Shown: positions 23,798 through 33,443 of the stretch, one piece after another
Layout of the letters: each line of letters begins with the position of its first letter
Position numbering within the stretch: position 1 is the first letter of the stretch
Assembly: GCA_963675995.2 (NCBI GenBank)
Contig: CAXXIY010000001.1
Coordinates: forward strand, 2,852,001-2,916,000
Reading direction: 5' to 3'
DNA from: JAAFHB01 sp963675995
GTDB lineage: Bacteria; Bacteroidota; Bacteroidia; Bacteroidales; Prolixibacteraceae
DNA length: 64,000 bases
The notes under the pieces: model-generated
The model's input: the letters and a program-made list of their open reading frames with translations, nothing else
Databases searched by the model: none
Told to the model about the DNA's origin: nothing
Program-made: the position numbers and the translations under genes

Positions 23798-25630
23798 ATG
23801 AAAAATGAACTAAGAAGTAATACGACAACACAAGGCCGGCGTATGGCCGGTGCCCGTAGCTTATGGAGAGCTAATGGGATGAAGGAGGAACATTTTGGTA
23901 AACCTTTAATTGCAGTTGTAAACTCCTTTACCCAATTTGTTCCGGGTCATGCACACCTTCATGAGATAGGGCAGATGGTGAAGAAACTGATTGAAGATCA
24001 GGGATGTTTTGCTGCTGAATTTAACACCATCGCCATTGACGACGGAATCGCAATGGGCCATGGCGGAATGTTATATTCCCTCCCCTCCAGGGACCTGATT
24101 GCCGACAGTGTCGAGTACATGGTCAACGGACATATGGCAGATGCGATGATTTGTATTTCGAACTGCGATAAAATTACTCCCGGGATGTTAATGGCTGCCA
24201 TGCGCTTAAACATTCCTTGCATCTTTGTCTCAGGAGGACCCATGGAGGCAGGAGTAGTTGCCGAAAAGAAATACGACCTGGTTGATGCAATGGTGATGGC
24301 AGCAGATCCTGGTGTGGATGAAACCCTTCTCTCTGAAGTAGAACAAAAAGCTTGTCCCACATGTGGCTCCTGCTCAGGAATGTTTACTGCTAATTCAATG
24401 AACTGCCTGACTGAAGCTTTAGGGCTATCTCTTCCGGGAAACGGAACAATTGTTGCGACACATTTAAACCGTAAGAAACTGTTTGAAAAAGCGGCCAAAC
24501 GTCTTGTTGAAATCACCCGCGATTATTATGAAAACGGAAATGACAAAGTATTGCCTCGTAGTATTGCCTCCCGAGATGCATTTATGAATGCCATGACCCT
24601 CGATATTGCAATGGGTGGATCAACGAATACTGTACTTCATTTGCTGGCAGTAGCCCATGAGGCTGGTGTCGATTTTACGATGCAGGATATTGATGCTCTT
24701 TCCCGAAGAGTTCCTTGTATCTGTAAAGTTTCCCCAAGTTCACATTACCATATCCAGGATGTAAACCGTGCAGGTGGTATTATGGCGATTCTTGGTGAAC
24801 TGGAAAAAGGAGGTTTACTCAATACTTCTGTCTCTCGTGTGACGGAAGGGACTCTTGAAAGGGCGATAAATAGCTGGGATATTCAACGACTAACGGCAAA
24901 TGAGGAGGCCCGGAAGCTTTATTCTTCGGCTCCTGGAAATCTGGGAAGAAATCTGATTTTGGGATCTCATGATAAATATTATTCCGAATTGGATGTTGAC
25001 CGCCGGGAAGGGTGTATCCGCGATATCGAAAATGCTTATACCAAAGAGGGCGGCCTGGCGATTCTTTATGGAAATATAGCCATTGATGGTTGCATCGTAA
25101 AAACCGCAGGGGTCGATCCTTCTGTATTTCAATTTAACGGTGTTGCCAGGGTCTATGAATCACAGGATGATGCCTGTGAAGGAATATTAAAACGGGAAGT
25201 TACAGCCGGCGATGTGGTAATAATCCGTTATGAAGGCCCAAAAGGTGGCCCCGGAATGCAGGAGATGCTCTACCCGACTTCCTATCTTAAAGCCTCTAAA
25301 CTCGATAAAGTTTGTGCCTTGCTGACTGACGGACGCTTCTCAGGTGGAACTTCAGGACTTTCAATCGGACACGTATCACCCGAAGCTGCTGCTGGAGGGG
25401 CTATTGCCCTTGTTCAGGATGGCGATCGCATTGAAATTGATATCCCAAGAAGAAGAATTGAACTGATTATTTCTGAAGAGGAGTTAAACGCCCGTAAGGT
25501 GGCCGAGGAGGCTCGTGGTAAGATGGCTTATCAACCACAAAACAGAAACCGCGTTATTAGTAAAGCACTAAAAGCATATGCAAACCTTGTTGCATCGGCA
25601 GATAAGGGTGCGGTAAGAATAATTGATTAA
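23798..25630 (+). CDS. ilvD: Dihydroxy-acid dehydratase
   Basis: A 610-residue Fe-S enzyme that dehydrates 2,3-dihydroxy acids to the 2-keto acids of valine and isoleucine. Cluster-ligand regions are seen in ISNCDKITPGM and ACPTCGSCSGMFTANSMNCL; GRFSGGTSGLSIGHVSPEA is the C-terminal signature. Full length. First structural gene of the operon, 34 bases after the attenuator T tract, and only 17 bases before ilvB. Confidence 0.97.
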   Translation: MKNELRSNTTTQGRRMAGARSLWRANGMKEEHFGKPLIAVVNSFTQFVPGHAHLHEIGQMVKKLIEDQGCFAAEFNTIAIDDGIAMGHGGMLYSLPSRDLIADSVEYMVNGHMADAMICISNCDKITPGMLMAAMRLNIPCIFVSGGPMEAGVVAEKKYDLVDAMVMAADPGVDETLLSEVEQKACPTCGSCSGMFTANSMNCLTEALGLSLPGNGTIVATHLNRKKLFEKAAKRLVEITRDYYENGNDKVLPRSIASRDAFMNAMTLDIAMGGSTNTVLHLLAVAHEAGVDFTMQDIDALSRRVPCICKVSPSSHYHIQDVNRAGGIMAILGELEKGGLLNTSVSRVTEGTLERAINSWDIQRLTANEEARKLYSSAPGNLGRNLILGSHDKYYSELDVDRREGCIRDIENAYTKEGGLAILYGNIAIDGCIVKTAGVDPSVFQFNGVARVYESQDDACEGILKREVTAGDVVIIRYEGPKGGPGMQEMLYPTSYLKASKLDKVCALLTDGRFSGGTSGLSIGHVSPEAAAGGAIALVQDGDRIEIDIPRRRIELIISEEELNARKVAEEARGKMAYQPQNRNRVISKALKAYANLVASADKGAVRIID

Positions 25631-25647
25631 TTTAAAATAGTAAAGTT

Positions 25648-27390
25648 ATGACATCTGTTACAAACGACAATATTCTCGATCAGGAACCGGTTGAAATCAC
25701 AGGTTCCGAAGCGGTTATCCGCTCTTTGATTGCCGAAGGTGTTGATACAATCTTTGGATATCCCGGTGGTGCAATTATGCCTGTTTACAATGCATTGCAC
25801 GATCACCATCACCATCTTAAACATGTACTTACGCGTCACGAACAAGGTGCTGTTCATGCAGCTCAGGGGTATGCGCGCGTTTCGGGCAAAGTTGGCGTCT
25901 GCATTGCAACTTCAGGCCCCGGTGCTACCAACCTGATTACCGGAATTGCAGATGCGCTGATTGATTCTACTCCGCTTGTATGCATTACCGGTCAGGTACT
26001 TTCAGGTTTATTGGGTACTGATGCTTTTCAGGAATCTGATGTTATTGGTATTACGATGCCTGTAACGAAATGGAATTACCAGATTACCAGCGCTGAGGAG
26101 ATCCCGGAAGCGATTTCAAGGGCATTTTATATTGCGTCAACCGGAAGACCCGGTCCGGTAGTTCTCGATATTACCAAAGATGCCCAGTTTGCCATGTTAA
26201 AATATTCCTATTCCAAATGCATCAAGATACGTTCCTATGTTCCCGAATATCCCGCTGATAAAGCGTTATTAAAGAAGGCTGCGGAATTAATTAACAGTGC
26301 AAAGAAGCCTTATCTTTTATATGGTCAGGGAGTTATGTTGTCAGGGGGTGAAAAAGAATTGGTCAGTTTTCTGGATAAGACAGGAATACCAGCAGCCGGG
26401 ACCTTACTTGGACTCTCTTCCATACCCACCGACCATCCATTAAACATGGGGATGCTTGGAATGCACGGTAACTATGGTCCCAATATCAAGACAAATGAAT
26501 GTGATGTACTGATCGCGGTTGGTATGCGTTTTGATGACCGGGTTACAGGCACGGTTTCAACCTACGCCAAACAGGCAAAAATTATTCATATTGAGATCGA
26601 TCCGGCAGAGGTGGATAAAAATGTAAAAACAGATGTTGCCCTCATAGGTGATGCAAGACATACCCTCAGATTGCTTTCACGATTGGTGGAAGAAAAACAA
26701 CATCCGGAATGGCTCGCTGAATTCAAGGCAGCCAGTGATATTGAAATTAAAAAGGTAATCAATAACGACCTTGCACCAAAAAAGCCGGGTATGACAATGG
26801 CAGAAGTGGTTCGCATGGTTTCGGATCTTACCGATAACAAGGCAGTTGTAGTTACAGATGTTGGCCAGAACCAGATGGCTGCTGCCCGCTATGCAAAATT
26901 TGAAGGTTCACGCAGCTGGGTGACCAGTGGCGGTTTGGGTACGATGGGTTTTGGATTACCCGCAGCTATGGGGGCAAAATTAGGAGCTCCAGATCGCGAA
27001 GTGGTTGTTTTTACGGGAGATGGTGGAATGCAAATGACCCTTCAGGAATTGGGAACCATCGCTCAGGAGAACCTGGCGGTTAAGATTGTGGTCCTGAATA
27101 ACCATTTCCTTGGGATGGTAAGACAATGGCAAGAGCTTTTCTTTGAAAAAAGGTATTCATTTACTGAAATTATGAGTCCCAATTTTGTCAAGTTAGCCGA
27201 TGCCTATGGCATTCCGGGAAGCATGGTCAATCAGCGTGAAGACCTTGAAGGTGAGATGAAGAAAATGTTAGAGTGCGTTGGTCCATATCTACTCGAGGTA
27301 AAGATTGAGAAGGAGGATAATATCTTTCCGATGGTTCCCCAGGGAAAATCGGTTGCCCAGATCATTCTTAGTGCAGATGAATTGAAATAA
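25648..27390 (+). CDS. ilvB: Acetolactate synthase, large (catalytic) subunit
   Basis: A 580-residue thiamine-diphosphate enzyme condensing two pyruvates, or pyruvate and 2-ketobutyrate. The N-terminal domain has GVDTIFGYPGGAIMPVY and the catalytic Glu in TRHEQGAVHAAQGYAR. The C-terminal domain has the ThDP/Mg motif GDGGMQMTLQELGTIAQ ending in NNHFLGMVRQWQ. Complete, 17 bases after ilvD and 36 before ilvN. Confidence 0.97.
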   Translation: MTSVTNDNILDQEPVEITGSEAVIRSLIAEGVDTIFGYPGGAIMPVYNALHDHHHHLKHVLTRHEQGAVHAAQGYARVSGKVGVCIATSGPGATNLITGIADALIDSTPLVCITGQVLSGLLGTDAFQESDVIGITMPVTKWNYQITSAEEIPEAISRAFYIASTGRPGPVVLDITKDAQFAMLKYSYSKCIKIRSYVPEYPADKALLKKAAELINSAKKPYLLYGQGVMLSGGEKELVSFLDKTGIPAAGTLLGLSSIPTDHPLNMGMLGMHGNYGPNIKTNECDVLIAVGMRFDDRVTGTVSTYAKQAKIIHIEIDPAEVDKNVKTDVALIGDARHTLRLLSRLVEEKQHPEWLAEFKAASDIEIKKVINNDLAPKKPGMTMAEVVRMVSDLTDNKAVVVTDVGQNQMAAARYAKFEGSRSWVTSGGLGTMGFGLPAAMGAKLGAPDREVVVFTGDGGMQMTLQELGTIAQENLAVKIVVLNNHFLGMVRQWQELFFEKRYSFTEIMSPNFVKLADAYGIPGSMVNQREDLEGEMKKMLECVGPYLLEVKIEKEDNIFPMVPQGKSVAQIILSADELK

Positions 27391-27426
27391 ATTTTCAAAT
27401 CAGGTTCAAATTAAAAATTCAACAAG

Positions 27427-27984
27427 ATGAAGAAAGAGTATATCATAACAGCCTACAGCGAAAACCACATTGGCTTGCTGAACCGGATCACCATCATATT
27501 TACACGGCGTAAAGTCAACATCGAAAGTCTGACCGTCTCACAGTCTGCGTTAAAAGGGATCAGTAAATTCACCATTGTTGTTAATGAAACAACCGACAAA
27601 GTGGTGAATATTGTAAAACAGATCGACAAACAGATTGAGGTACTGAAAGCGTATTACAATACGAATGAAGAGATGATTTTCCAGGAAATAGCCTTGTACA
27701 AGGTTCCTACTGTTGCCTTAATGGAGAGCGATCAGATCGAAAAGATGATCAGGCAACATAATGCCCGGATTCTGGAAATTACACATGAATACACAGTAAT
27801 CGAAAAGACCGGCCACGAGGAGGAGACTCAGGCGCTCTTCGAAGGGTTGAATACCTTCGGTGTTCTGCAGTTTATCCGTTCGGGAAGAATCGCTATTACC
27901 CGTTCCCCTATTGAGCGATTGAGCGAGTTTCTTAAGGAACGTGATTCGCTGTTCGAAAAACTGGAAGAAAAGAAAAAGTTATAA
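27427..27984 (+). CDS. ilvN: Acetolactate synthase, small (regulatory) subunit
   Basis: A 185-residue protein with an N-terminal ACT domain (ENHIGLLNRITIIFTRRKVN, residues about 9-28) of the kind that binds valine for feedback inhibition, followed by the C-terminal domain that activates the catalytic subunit. It lacks the usual LKKLIDVI-type stretch in exact form but retains VNIVKQIDKQIEVLKAYY. Length is normal for the longer IlvN/IlvH type. Confidence 0.93.
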   Translation: MKKEYIITAYSENHIGLLNRITIIFTRRKVNIESLTVSQSALKGISKFTIVVNETTDKVVNIVKQIDKQIEVLKAYYNTNEEMIFQEIALYKVPTVALMESDQIEKMIRQHNARILEITHEYTVIEKTGHEEETQALFEGLNTFGVLQFIRSGRIAITRSPIERLSEFLKERDSLFEKLEEKKKL

Positions 27985-28013
27985 TTTCATGAATTATTTT
28001 AATATAGCAAATT

Positions 28014-29531
28014 ATGGATAATCGAGTATATATTTTCGATACCACACTGCGGGATGGCGAGCAGGTTCCAGGTTGTCAATTGAATACAATCGAAAAAGTG
28101 GAGGTTGCTAAAGTCTTGGAACAGTTGGGTGTTGATGTCATTGAGGCAGGGTTTCCGATCTCCAGTCCCGGCGACTTTAAATCAGTTGTCGAAATCTCAA
28201 AGGCGGTAACATGGCCGACCATTTGTGCCCTTACCCGTGCCGTTGAAAAAGATATTGATGTAGCTGCCGAATCGTTGAAATATGCCAAACGTGGTCGTAT
28301 TCATACCGGTATCGGAACTTCACCTTATCATATTCAGTTTAAACTGAACTCCAATCCTGAAGAGATTCTGGCCAGGGCGGTAGCCGCCGTAAAATACGCT
28401 AAAAAATATGTCGAGGATGTTGAGTTTTATGCTGAAGATGCAGGTCGATCCGATAATGAGTACCTCGCCCGCGTTGTTGAGGCAGTGATCAAAGCCGGTG
28501 CGACAGTAGTAAATATTCCTGATACTACAGGTTACTGTTTGCCCAGGGATTTTGGTGAGAAAATTAAGTTTCTGATGGACAACGTTCCCAATATTGATAA
28601 GGCGATCATCTCAACCCATTGTCACAACGATTTAGGGATGGCAACGGCCAATTCAATTGCTGGTGTAATGAATGGTGCCCGACAGGTGGAAGTTACAATT
28701 AATGGAATTGGTGAACGCGCAGGGAATACCTCTCTCGAGGAGGTGGTTATGATCCTGAAGTCGCATAAAGAGCTCAATCTCTATACCAATATCAACTCCA
28801 AAAATATCTATAAGACAAGCCGGCTGGTCTCAAGTTTGATGAACATGCCGGTTCAACCCAACAAGGCAATTGTTGGCAGAAATGCATTCTCCCATTCGAG
28901 TGGTATACATCAGGATGGTGTCCTTAAGAATCGGGAAAATTATGAGATTATCGATCCGGTTGATGTTGGAATCAGTGAATCTTCGATTGTACTTACGGCC
29001 AGAAGCGGGCGTGCCGCTTTAAAGCACCGGCTTGAATTATTGGGTATTACACTTGAAAAGGAGAAACTTGATGAAGTTTATGAGGAGTTCTTGCTTTTGG
29101 CAGATAAGAAAAAAGACATTAAGGAAGACGATCTTTTGATGCTCATTGGTGAACGGGCAACGGGTGAACGTCGTATCAAACTTGACTTCCTGCAGGTCGT
29201 TACCGGGAAAAATCTTGTCCCTATGGCAACAGTCAGACTCGATATTGCAGGTGAAAAATTCTCGGCAACCGAATCGGGCAATGGCCCTGTTGATGCTGCA
29301 ATCAAAGCGGTGAAGTGCATTATTCACCGTAAAGTGACCCTTCAGGAGTTCCTGATTCAAGCCATTAATAAGGGAAGTGATGATATTGGAAAGGTTCACA
29401 TGCAGGTGGAATACGATGAAAATATCTATAACGGTTTTGGCGCGAATACCGATATCATTACAGCTTCGGTTGAGGCTTTTATTGATGCAATTAACAAGAT
29501 CGGAAACGCAGAAAAGGCAGCAGAGAAATGA
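28014..29531 (+). CDS. leuA: 2-isopropylmalate synthase
   Basis: A 505-residue enzyme condensing 2-ketoisovalerate with acetyl-CoA, the first step of leucine synthesis. FDTTLRDGEQVPGCQLN opens the TIM barrel and STHCHNDLGMATANS carries the metal-binding HxH. NGIGERAGNTSLEE is the family signature. The C-terminal LeuA dimer/allosteric domain (about residues 375-500) is present, so leucine feedback is likely. A second, different member of the family lies at 31669, which separates the two jobs. Confidence 0.95.
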   Translation: MDNRVYIFDTTLRDGEQVPGCQLNTIEKVEVAKVLEQLGVDVIEAGFPISSPGDFKSVVEISKAVTWPTICALTRAVEKDIDVAAESLKYAKRGRIHTGIGTSPYHIQFKLNSNPEEILARAVAAVKYAKKYVEDVEFYAEDAGRSDNEYLARVVEAVIKAGATVVNIPDTTGYCLPRDFGEKIKFLMDNVPNIDKAIISTHCHNDLGMATANSIAGVMNGARQVEVTINGIGERAGNTSLEEVVMILKSHKELNLYTNINSKNIYKTSRLVSSLMNMPVQPNKAIVGRNAFSHSSGIHQDGVLKNRENYEIIDPVDVGISESSIVLTARSGRAALKHRLELLGITLEKEKLDEVYEEFLLLADKKKDIKEDDLLMLIGERATGERRIKLDFLQVVTGKNLVPMATVRLDIAGEKFSATESGNGPVDAAIKAVKCIIHRKVTLQEFLIQAINKGSDDIGKVHMQVEYDENIYNGFGANTDIITASVEAFIDAINKIGNAEKAAEK

Positions 29532-29576
29532 ACAATTGCCAATTGGAATTGTATTAATTGATAATTTATAATAATC

Positions 29577-30986
29577 ATGATTTTGGAACCAAAAACACTT
29601 TTTGATAAGATCTGGGACGCCCATGTGGTTAAACAGGTCAAAGATGGCCCTGACGTGTTATATATTGACAGACACTTTATCCATGAAGTTACAAGTCCTG
29701 TCGCATTTCTAGGATTGGAAAAGCGCGGAATGAAAGTATTCCGTCCGCAGAATACAATTGCCACACCCGATCACAATGTTCCTACTATTGAACAACATCT
29801 CCCTATTAAAGAAGAGCTTTCGCGCTTTCAGGTTGATACTCTGAAGCAAAATTGCATGAGAAATGGGATTGAATTATATGGTCTCGATCATCAATATCAT
29901 GGAATTGTCCATATTATTGGACCGGAGTTGGGAATTACTCAACCGGGTATGACCATCGTTTGTGGCGACAGCCACACCTCAACGCATGGCGCCTTTGGAA
30001 GTATTGCTTTCGGTATTGGGACGAGCGAAGTCGAGATGGTTTTTGCCAGTCAGTGCATCCTCCAGCCAAAACCTAAAAAGATGCGCATCAGCGTCGAAGG
30101 TGAACTTCAAAAAGATGTCACAGCAAAAGATGTGGCACTTTATATTATTTCCAAGATATCTACTTCAGGTGGTACAGGCCATTTTGTTGAGTTTGCAGGA
30201 TCAGCCATCCGCTCTCTTTCGATGGAAGGGCGTATGACACTATGTAATATGAGCATCGAATGTGGTGCACGTGGTGGGATGATAGCCCCTGATAATGTTA
30301 CATTCGAGTACATTCGCGGACGCAAATTTGCTCCTAAAGGTGAAGAATGGGAAAATAAACAAGCCATCTGGAAACAATTAAAATCGGATGATAATGCCGT
30401 TTTTGATGCCGAATATCAGTTTGACGCTGCAGATATAGAGCCAATGATTACTTATGGGACCAACCCAGGAATGGGAGTGGGTGTCAGTGGATTAATTCCT
30501 ACGGGCAAAGATCTGACCGGATCTGATCGCATTACATTTGATAAATCTTTGGAATATATGGGATTAAATCCTGGTGATAAAATTAAGGGGAAGAAAATTG
30601 ATTATGTTTTCATCGGAAGTTGTACCAATGGACGTATTGAAGATTTCAGGCTCTTTGCCAATTTTGTGAAGGGGAAAAAGAAAGCAGACTCAGTAATTGC
30701 ATGGATTGTCCCCGGTTCAAAATTGGTCGAAAAGCAAATCAGGGAAGAGGGTTTGGTCGAAATTCTCGAAGCTGCCGGTTTCGCATTACGTCAACCGGGC
30801 TGTTCTGCCTGTCTGGCAATGAATGACGATAAGATCCCTGAAGGGAAATATGCCGTCTCCACATCGAACCGGAACTTCGAAGGACGTCAGGGCCCGGGTG
30901 CCCGAACGATGCTTGCTTCTCCGTTAATGGCTGCTGCAGCTGCAGTTACGGGTGTTGTCTCTGATCCGCGTGATTTTACTCATTGA
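29577..30986 (+). CDS. leuC: 3-isopropylmalate dehydratase, large subunit
   Basis: A 469-residue aconitase-family subunit. The [4Fe-4S] Cys ligands are in FIGSCTNGR and QPGCSACLAMN; CGDSHTSTHGAFGSIAFGIG is the substrate-binding signature. With LeuD it isomerises 2-isopropylmalate to 3-isopropylmalate, and in the citramalate route also converts citramalate to 3-methylmalate. Complete; 45 bases after leuA. Confidence 0.97.
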   Translation: MILEPKTLFDKIWDAHVVKQVKDGPDVLYIDRHFIHEVTSPVAFLGLEKRGMKVFRPQNTIATPDHNVPTIEQHLPIKEELSRFQVDTLKQNCMRNGIELYGLDHQYHGIVHIIGPELGITQPGMTIVCGDSHTSTHGAFGSIAFGIGTSEVEMVFASQCILQPKPKKMRISVEGELQKDVTAKDVALYIISKISTSGGTGHFVEFAGSAIRSLSMEGRMTLCNMSIECGARGGMIAPDNVTFEYIRGRKFAPKGEEWENKQAIWKQLKSDDNAVFDAEYQFDAADIEPMITYGTNPGMGVGVSGLIPTGKDLTGSDRITFDKSLEYMGLNPGDKIKGKKIDYVFIGSCTNGRIEDFRLFANFVKGKKKADSVIAWIVPGSKLVEKQIREEGLVEILEAAGFALRQPGCSACLAMNDDKIPEGKYAVSTSNRNFEGRQGPGARTMLASPLMAAAAAVTGVVSDPRDFTH

Positions 30987-31035
30987 GATTTAAAGCATTA
31001 GATAGATAATAAAACGATATTCAAAAATATAAGAA

Positions 31036-31623
31036 ATGTCAATAGAAAAATTTCAGAAACTGGTCAGCACTGTTGTTCCCCTTCCTATTGAGAATGTGGA
31101 TACCGACCAGATCATCCCCGCACGATTTCTTAAGGCGGTGGAAAGAAAAGGATTTGGCGATAATCTTTTCAGAGACTGGCGTTATAAAAAGGACGGAACA
31201 CCAAATCCAGATTTCGTATTAAATAATACCCGGTTTTCGGGTAAAATATTGGTTGCAGGCAAGAATTTTGGAAGTGGATCGAGTCGCGAGCACGCTGCCT
31301 GGGCGGTTTATGATGCCGGATTTCGTGTGGTTGTATCGAGCTTCTTTGCAGATATCTTTAAAAGTAATGTATTAAATAACGGGTTATTACCCGTTCAGGT
31401 ATCAGATGATTTCCTTTCGGGGATTTTTGAAACAGTTGAAGCTGACCCTAAGTCTCAGTTTGAAGTTGATCTCGAAAGTCAAACAATCAGAAACTTAAAG
31501 ACGGGTGTAGCGGTTAAATTCGAGATCAATTCTTACAAAAAGGAGTGTCTGTTGAATGGCTATGATGACATCGATTTTCTGTTAAGTCTGAAGGAAGAAA
31601 TCATCGCGTTTGAACAGGCATAA
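31036..31623 (+). CDS. leuD: 3-isopropylmalate dehydratase, small subunit
   Basis: A 195-residue swivelling-domain subunit. VDTDQIIPARFLK and GKNFGSGSSREHAAWA are the substrate-specificity and phosphate-loop motifs of LeuD. Works as a heterodimer with LeuC, encoded 49 bases upstream. Confidence 0.96.
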   Translation: MSIEKFQKLVSTVVPLPIENVDTDQIIPARFLKAVERKGFGDNLFRDWRYKKDGTPNPDFVLNNTRFSGKILVAGKNFGSGSSREHAAWAVYDAGFRVVVSSFFADIFKSNVLNNGLLPVQVSDDFLSGIFETVEADPKSQFEVDLESQTIRNLKTGVAVKFEINSYKKECLLNGYDDIDFLLSLKEEIIAFEQA

Positions 31624-31668
31624 ATTCAGACCAGAGAGGTTTGACAGTGAAAAACAAACATTGAGAAT

Positions 31669-33189
31669 ATGATTTACATAATGGATACTACCCTGAGGGA
31701 TGGGGAACAAACCTCAGGAGTCTCCTTTTCCGAATTGGAAAAGCTGAATATTGCCAAGATTCTTCTGGAGGAAATTCAGATCGATTTTATTGAGGTAGCA
31801 TCTGCGCGTGTTTCCGAGGGTGAATTCAGGGGAGCCAAAAAAGTGCTCGATTGGGCAAGAGATGCGGGCTATCTTGAAAGAGTCGAAATTCTTGGCTTTG
31901 TTGACGGAAAAACCTCCCTTGAATGGATCGCCAATGCTGGCGGGAAAGTTATTAACCTCTTAGCTAAGGGGTCGTTACGTCATGTTACACAACAATTAAA
32001 GAAATCACCAGAGGAACATCTGGCTGGAATAAAAGGCTCTCTTCACCTGGCTGAAAGCATGGGGATCAGGGTGAATATCTATCTTGAAGACTGGTCAAAC
32101 GGGATGAGAAATTCACCCGAATATGTTGATTTTATGTTGGAAGGCTTGAGAACCGAGAAGATTGGAAGGATCATGTTACCCGATACCCTTGGAATATTAA
32201 ATCCCACTGAAACATTCAACTATTGCGAATCAATGATCCGCAAGTTTCCCACTCTTCGGTTCGATTTTCACGCCCACAACGATTATGATCTGGCCATTGC
32301 CAATGTTGATGCCGCCATCCGTGCCGGAATAAAAACGATTCATACTACCGTAAATGGTCTTGGTGAGCGGGCCGGGAATGCCCCTTTATCCAGCGTTATT
32401 GCCTTACTTAACGATCAGCTTAAACTTCCAAATTCGGTCAATGAACGGAAATTAAGTCTGATCAGCCGTATTGTTGAAAACTTCTCGGGAATCAGGATCT
32501 CCGGCAATAAACCAATCATCGGTGAAAATGTTTTTACCCAATGCAGCGGTATTCATGCCGACGGAGATAATAAGGACAATCTTTATTACAACGACTTACT
32601 TCCTGAGCGATTTGGAAGAATCCGGAAATATGCACTGGGTAAAACCTCGGGGAAAGCCAATATTGCCAAAAATCTGGAGGATATGGGAATACGCCTCGAT
32701 CCGGAGGATTTGGTCCGCGTAACCCATAAAGTCATTGAACTTGCTGATATGAAAGAATCGGTTACCTCCGATGATCTCCCTTATATCCTTTCGGATGTTT
32801 TGAAAAATGAAACCGTGAATGAGAAGATCAGGCTGCGTAATTATGCGATCTCACACGCTTTGGGACTCAGACCTATGGCAACAGTGGCTATTGAAGTTGA
32901 GGGTAAGATTTTCGAGGAAGCATCATCAGGCGATGGTCAGTACGATGCCTTTATGAACGCATTGAGACAGATCTATAATAAACAAAATAAACAATTTCCG
33001 GCACTTGTCGACTATGTGGTAACGATTCCGCCGGGAGGTAAGACCGATGCTTTGGTAGAAACATTGATTACCTGGGATATGGGGAGGGAGTTTAAAACCA
33101 GGGGGCTCGATCCCGATCAGACGGCTGCTGCTATCAAAGCCACCATGAAGATGCTGAATATCATTGAAAGCGAAAATCAGATGTTCTAG
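31669..33189 (+). CDS. cimA: (R)-citramalate synthase, Leptospira type (LeuA family)
   Basis: A 506-residue member of the isopropylmalate synthase family, clearly different from LeuA at 28014. Seen: MDTTLRDGEQTSGVSF, DFHAHNDYDLAIANVDAA (metal-binding HxH) and NGLGERAGNAPLSS. YLEDWSNGMRNSPEYV and GEDVFTQ-type GENVFTQCSGIHADGDNK match my memory of the Leptospira citramalate synthase, where the Tyr and Glu of the YLED segment line the pyruvate pocket. It would condense pyruvate with acetyl-CoA, feeding LeuCD and LeuB to make 2-ketobutyrate for isoleucine without threonine. The C-terminal regulatory domain is present. The alternative is a second isopropylmalate synthase or a homocitrate synthase-like enzyme. 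Confidence 0.75.
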   Translation: MIYIMDTTLRDGEQTSGVSFSELEKLNIAKILLEEIQIDFIEVASARVSEGEFRGAKKVLDWARDAGYLERVEILGFVDGKTSLEWIANAGGKVINLLAKGSLRHVTQQLKKSPEEHLAGIKGSLHLAESMGIRVNIYLEDWSNGMRNSPEYVDFMLEGLRTEKIGRIMLPDTLGILNPTETFNYCESMIRKFPTLRFDFHAHNDYDLAIANVDAAIRAGIKTIHTTVNGLGERAGNAPLSSVIALLNDQLKLPNSVNERKLSLISRIVENFSGIRISGNKPIIGENVFTQCSGIHADGDNKDNLYYNDLLPERFGRIRKYALGKTSGKANIAKNLEDMGIRLDPEDLVRVTHKVIELADMKESVTSDDLPYILSDVLKNETVNEKIRLRNYAISHALGLRPMATVAIEVEGKIFEEASSGDGQYDAFMNALRQIYNKQNKQFPALVDYVVTIPPGGKTDALVETLITWDMGREFKTRGLDPDQTAAAIKATMKMLNIIESENQMF

Positions 33190-33443
33190 CAGCTGGCTGT
33201 GCAGTATGGAAGAAGAAATAATATTGTACTAAAATATGTTTAAAAAAGTGCATTTTCGTTGTATGGAACAACACCAGGAGTGACAAAACAATCTCCACCT
33301 TATAATTGATGATTTCCAGATATATGGATAATTATTAAAGGTTTGTCATAAGTTTAATTCCATTTGGATCTTATCATAAGAAATTAGTAAAGTTATTAAC
33401 AGTAATTTATCCTTTAAGTTATTACATTAAATTAAGTCTACGA
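33190..33443 (+). other. Long intra-operon gap before leuB
   Basis: 254 bases separate the cimA-like gene from leuB, while other gaps in the operon are 17-49. No ORF, no T-tract hairpin and no exact TAnnTTTG were found. An internal promoter is possible but unproven. Confidence 0.45.

Noticed and set aside
23998..24516. A 172-residue open frame on the - strand inside ilvD
   Set aside because: Antisense shadow of a strongly conserved gene.
29037..29624. A 195-residue open frame on the - strand across leuA and leuC
   Set aside because: It lies opposite two conserved genes and spans their junction; the translation has no family features.
33190..33443. Possible second attenuator or T-box before leuB
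   Set aside because: No leader ORF rich in Leu codons, no T-box sequence and no T-tract hairpin were found.
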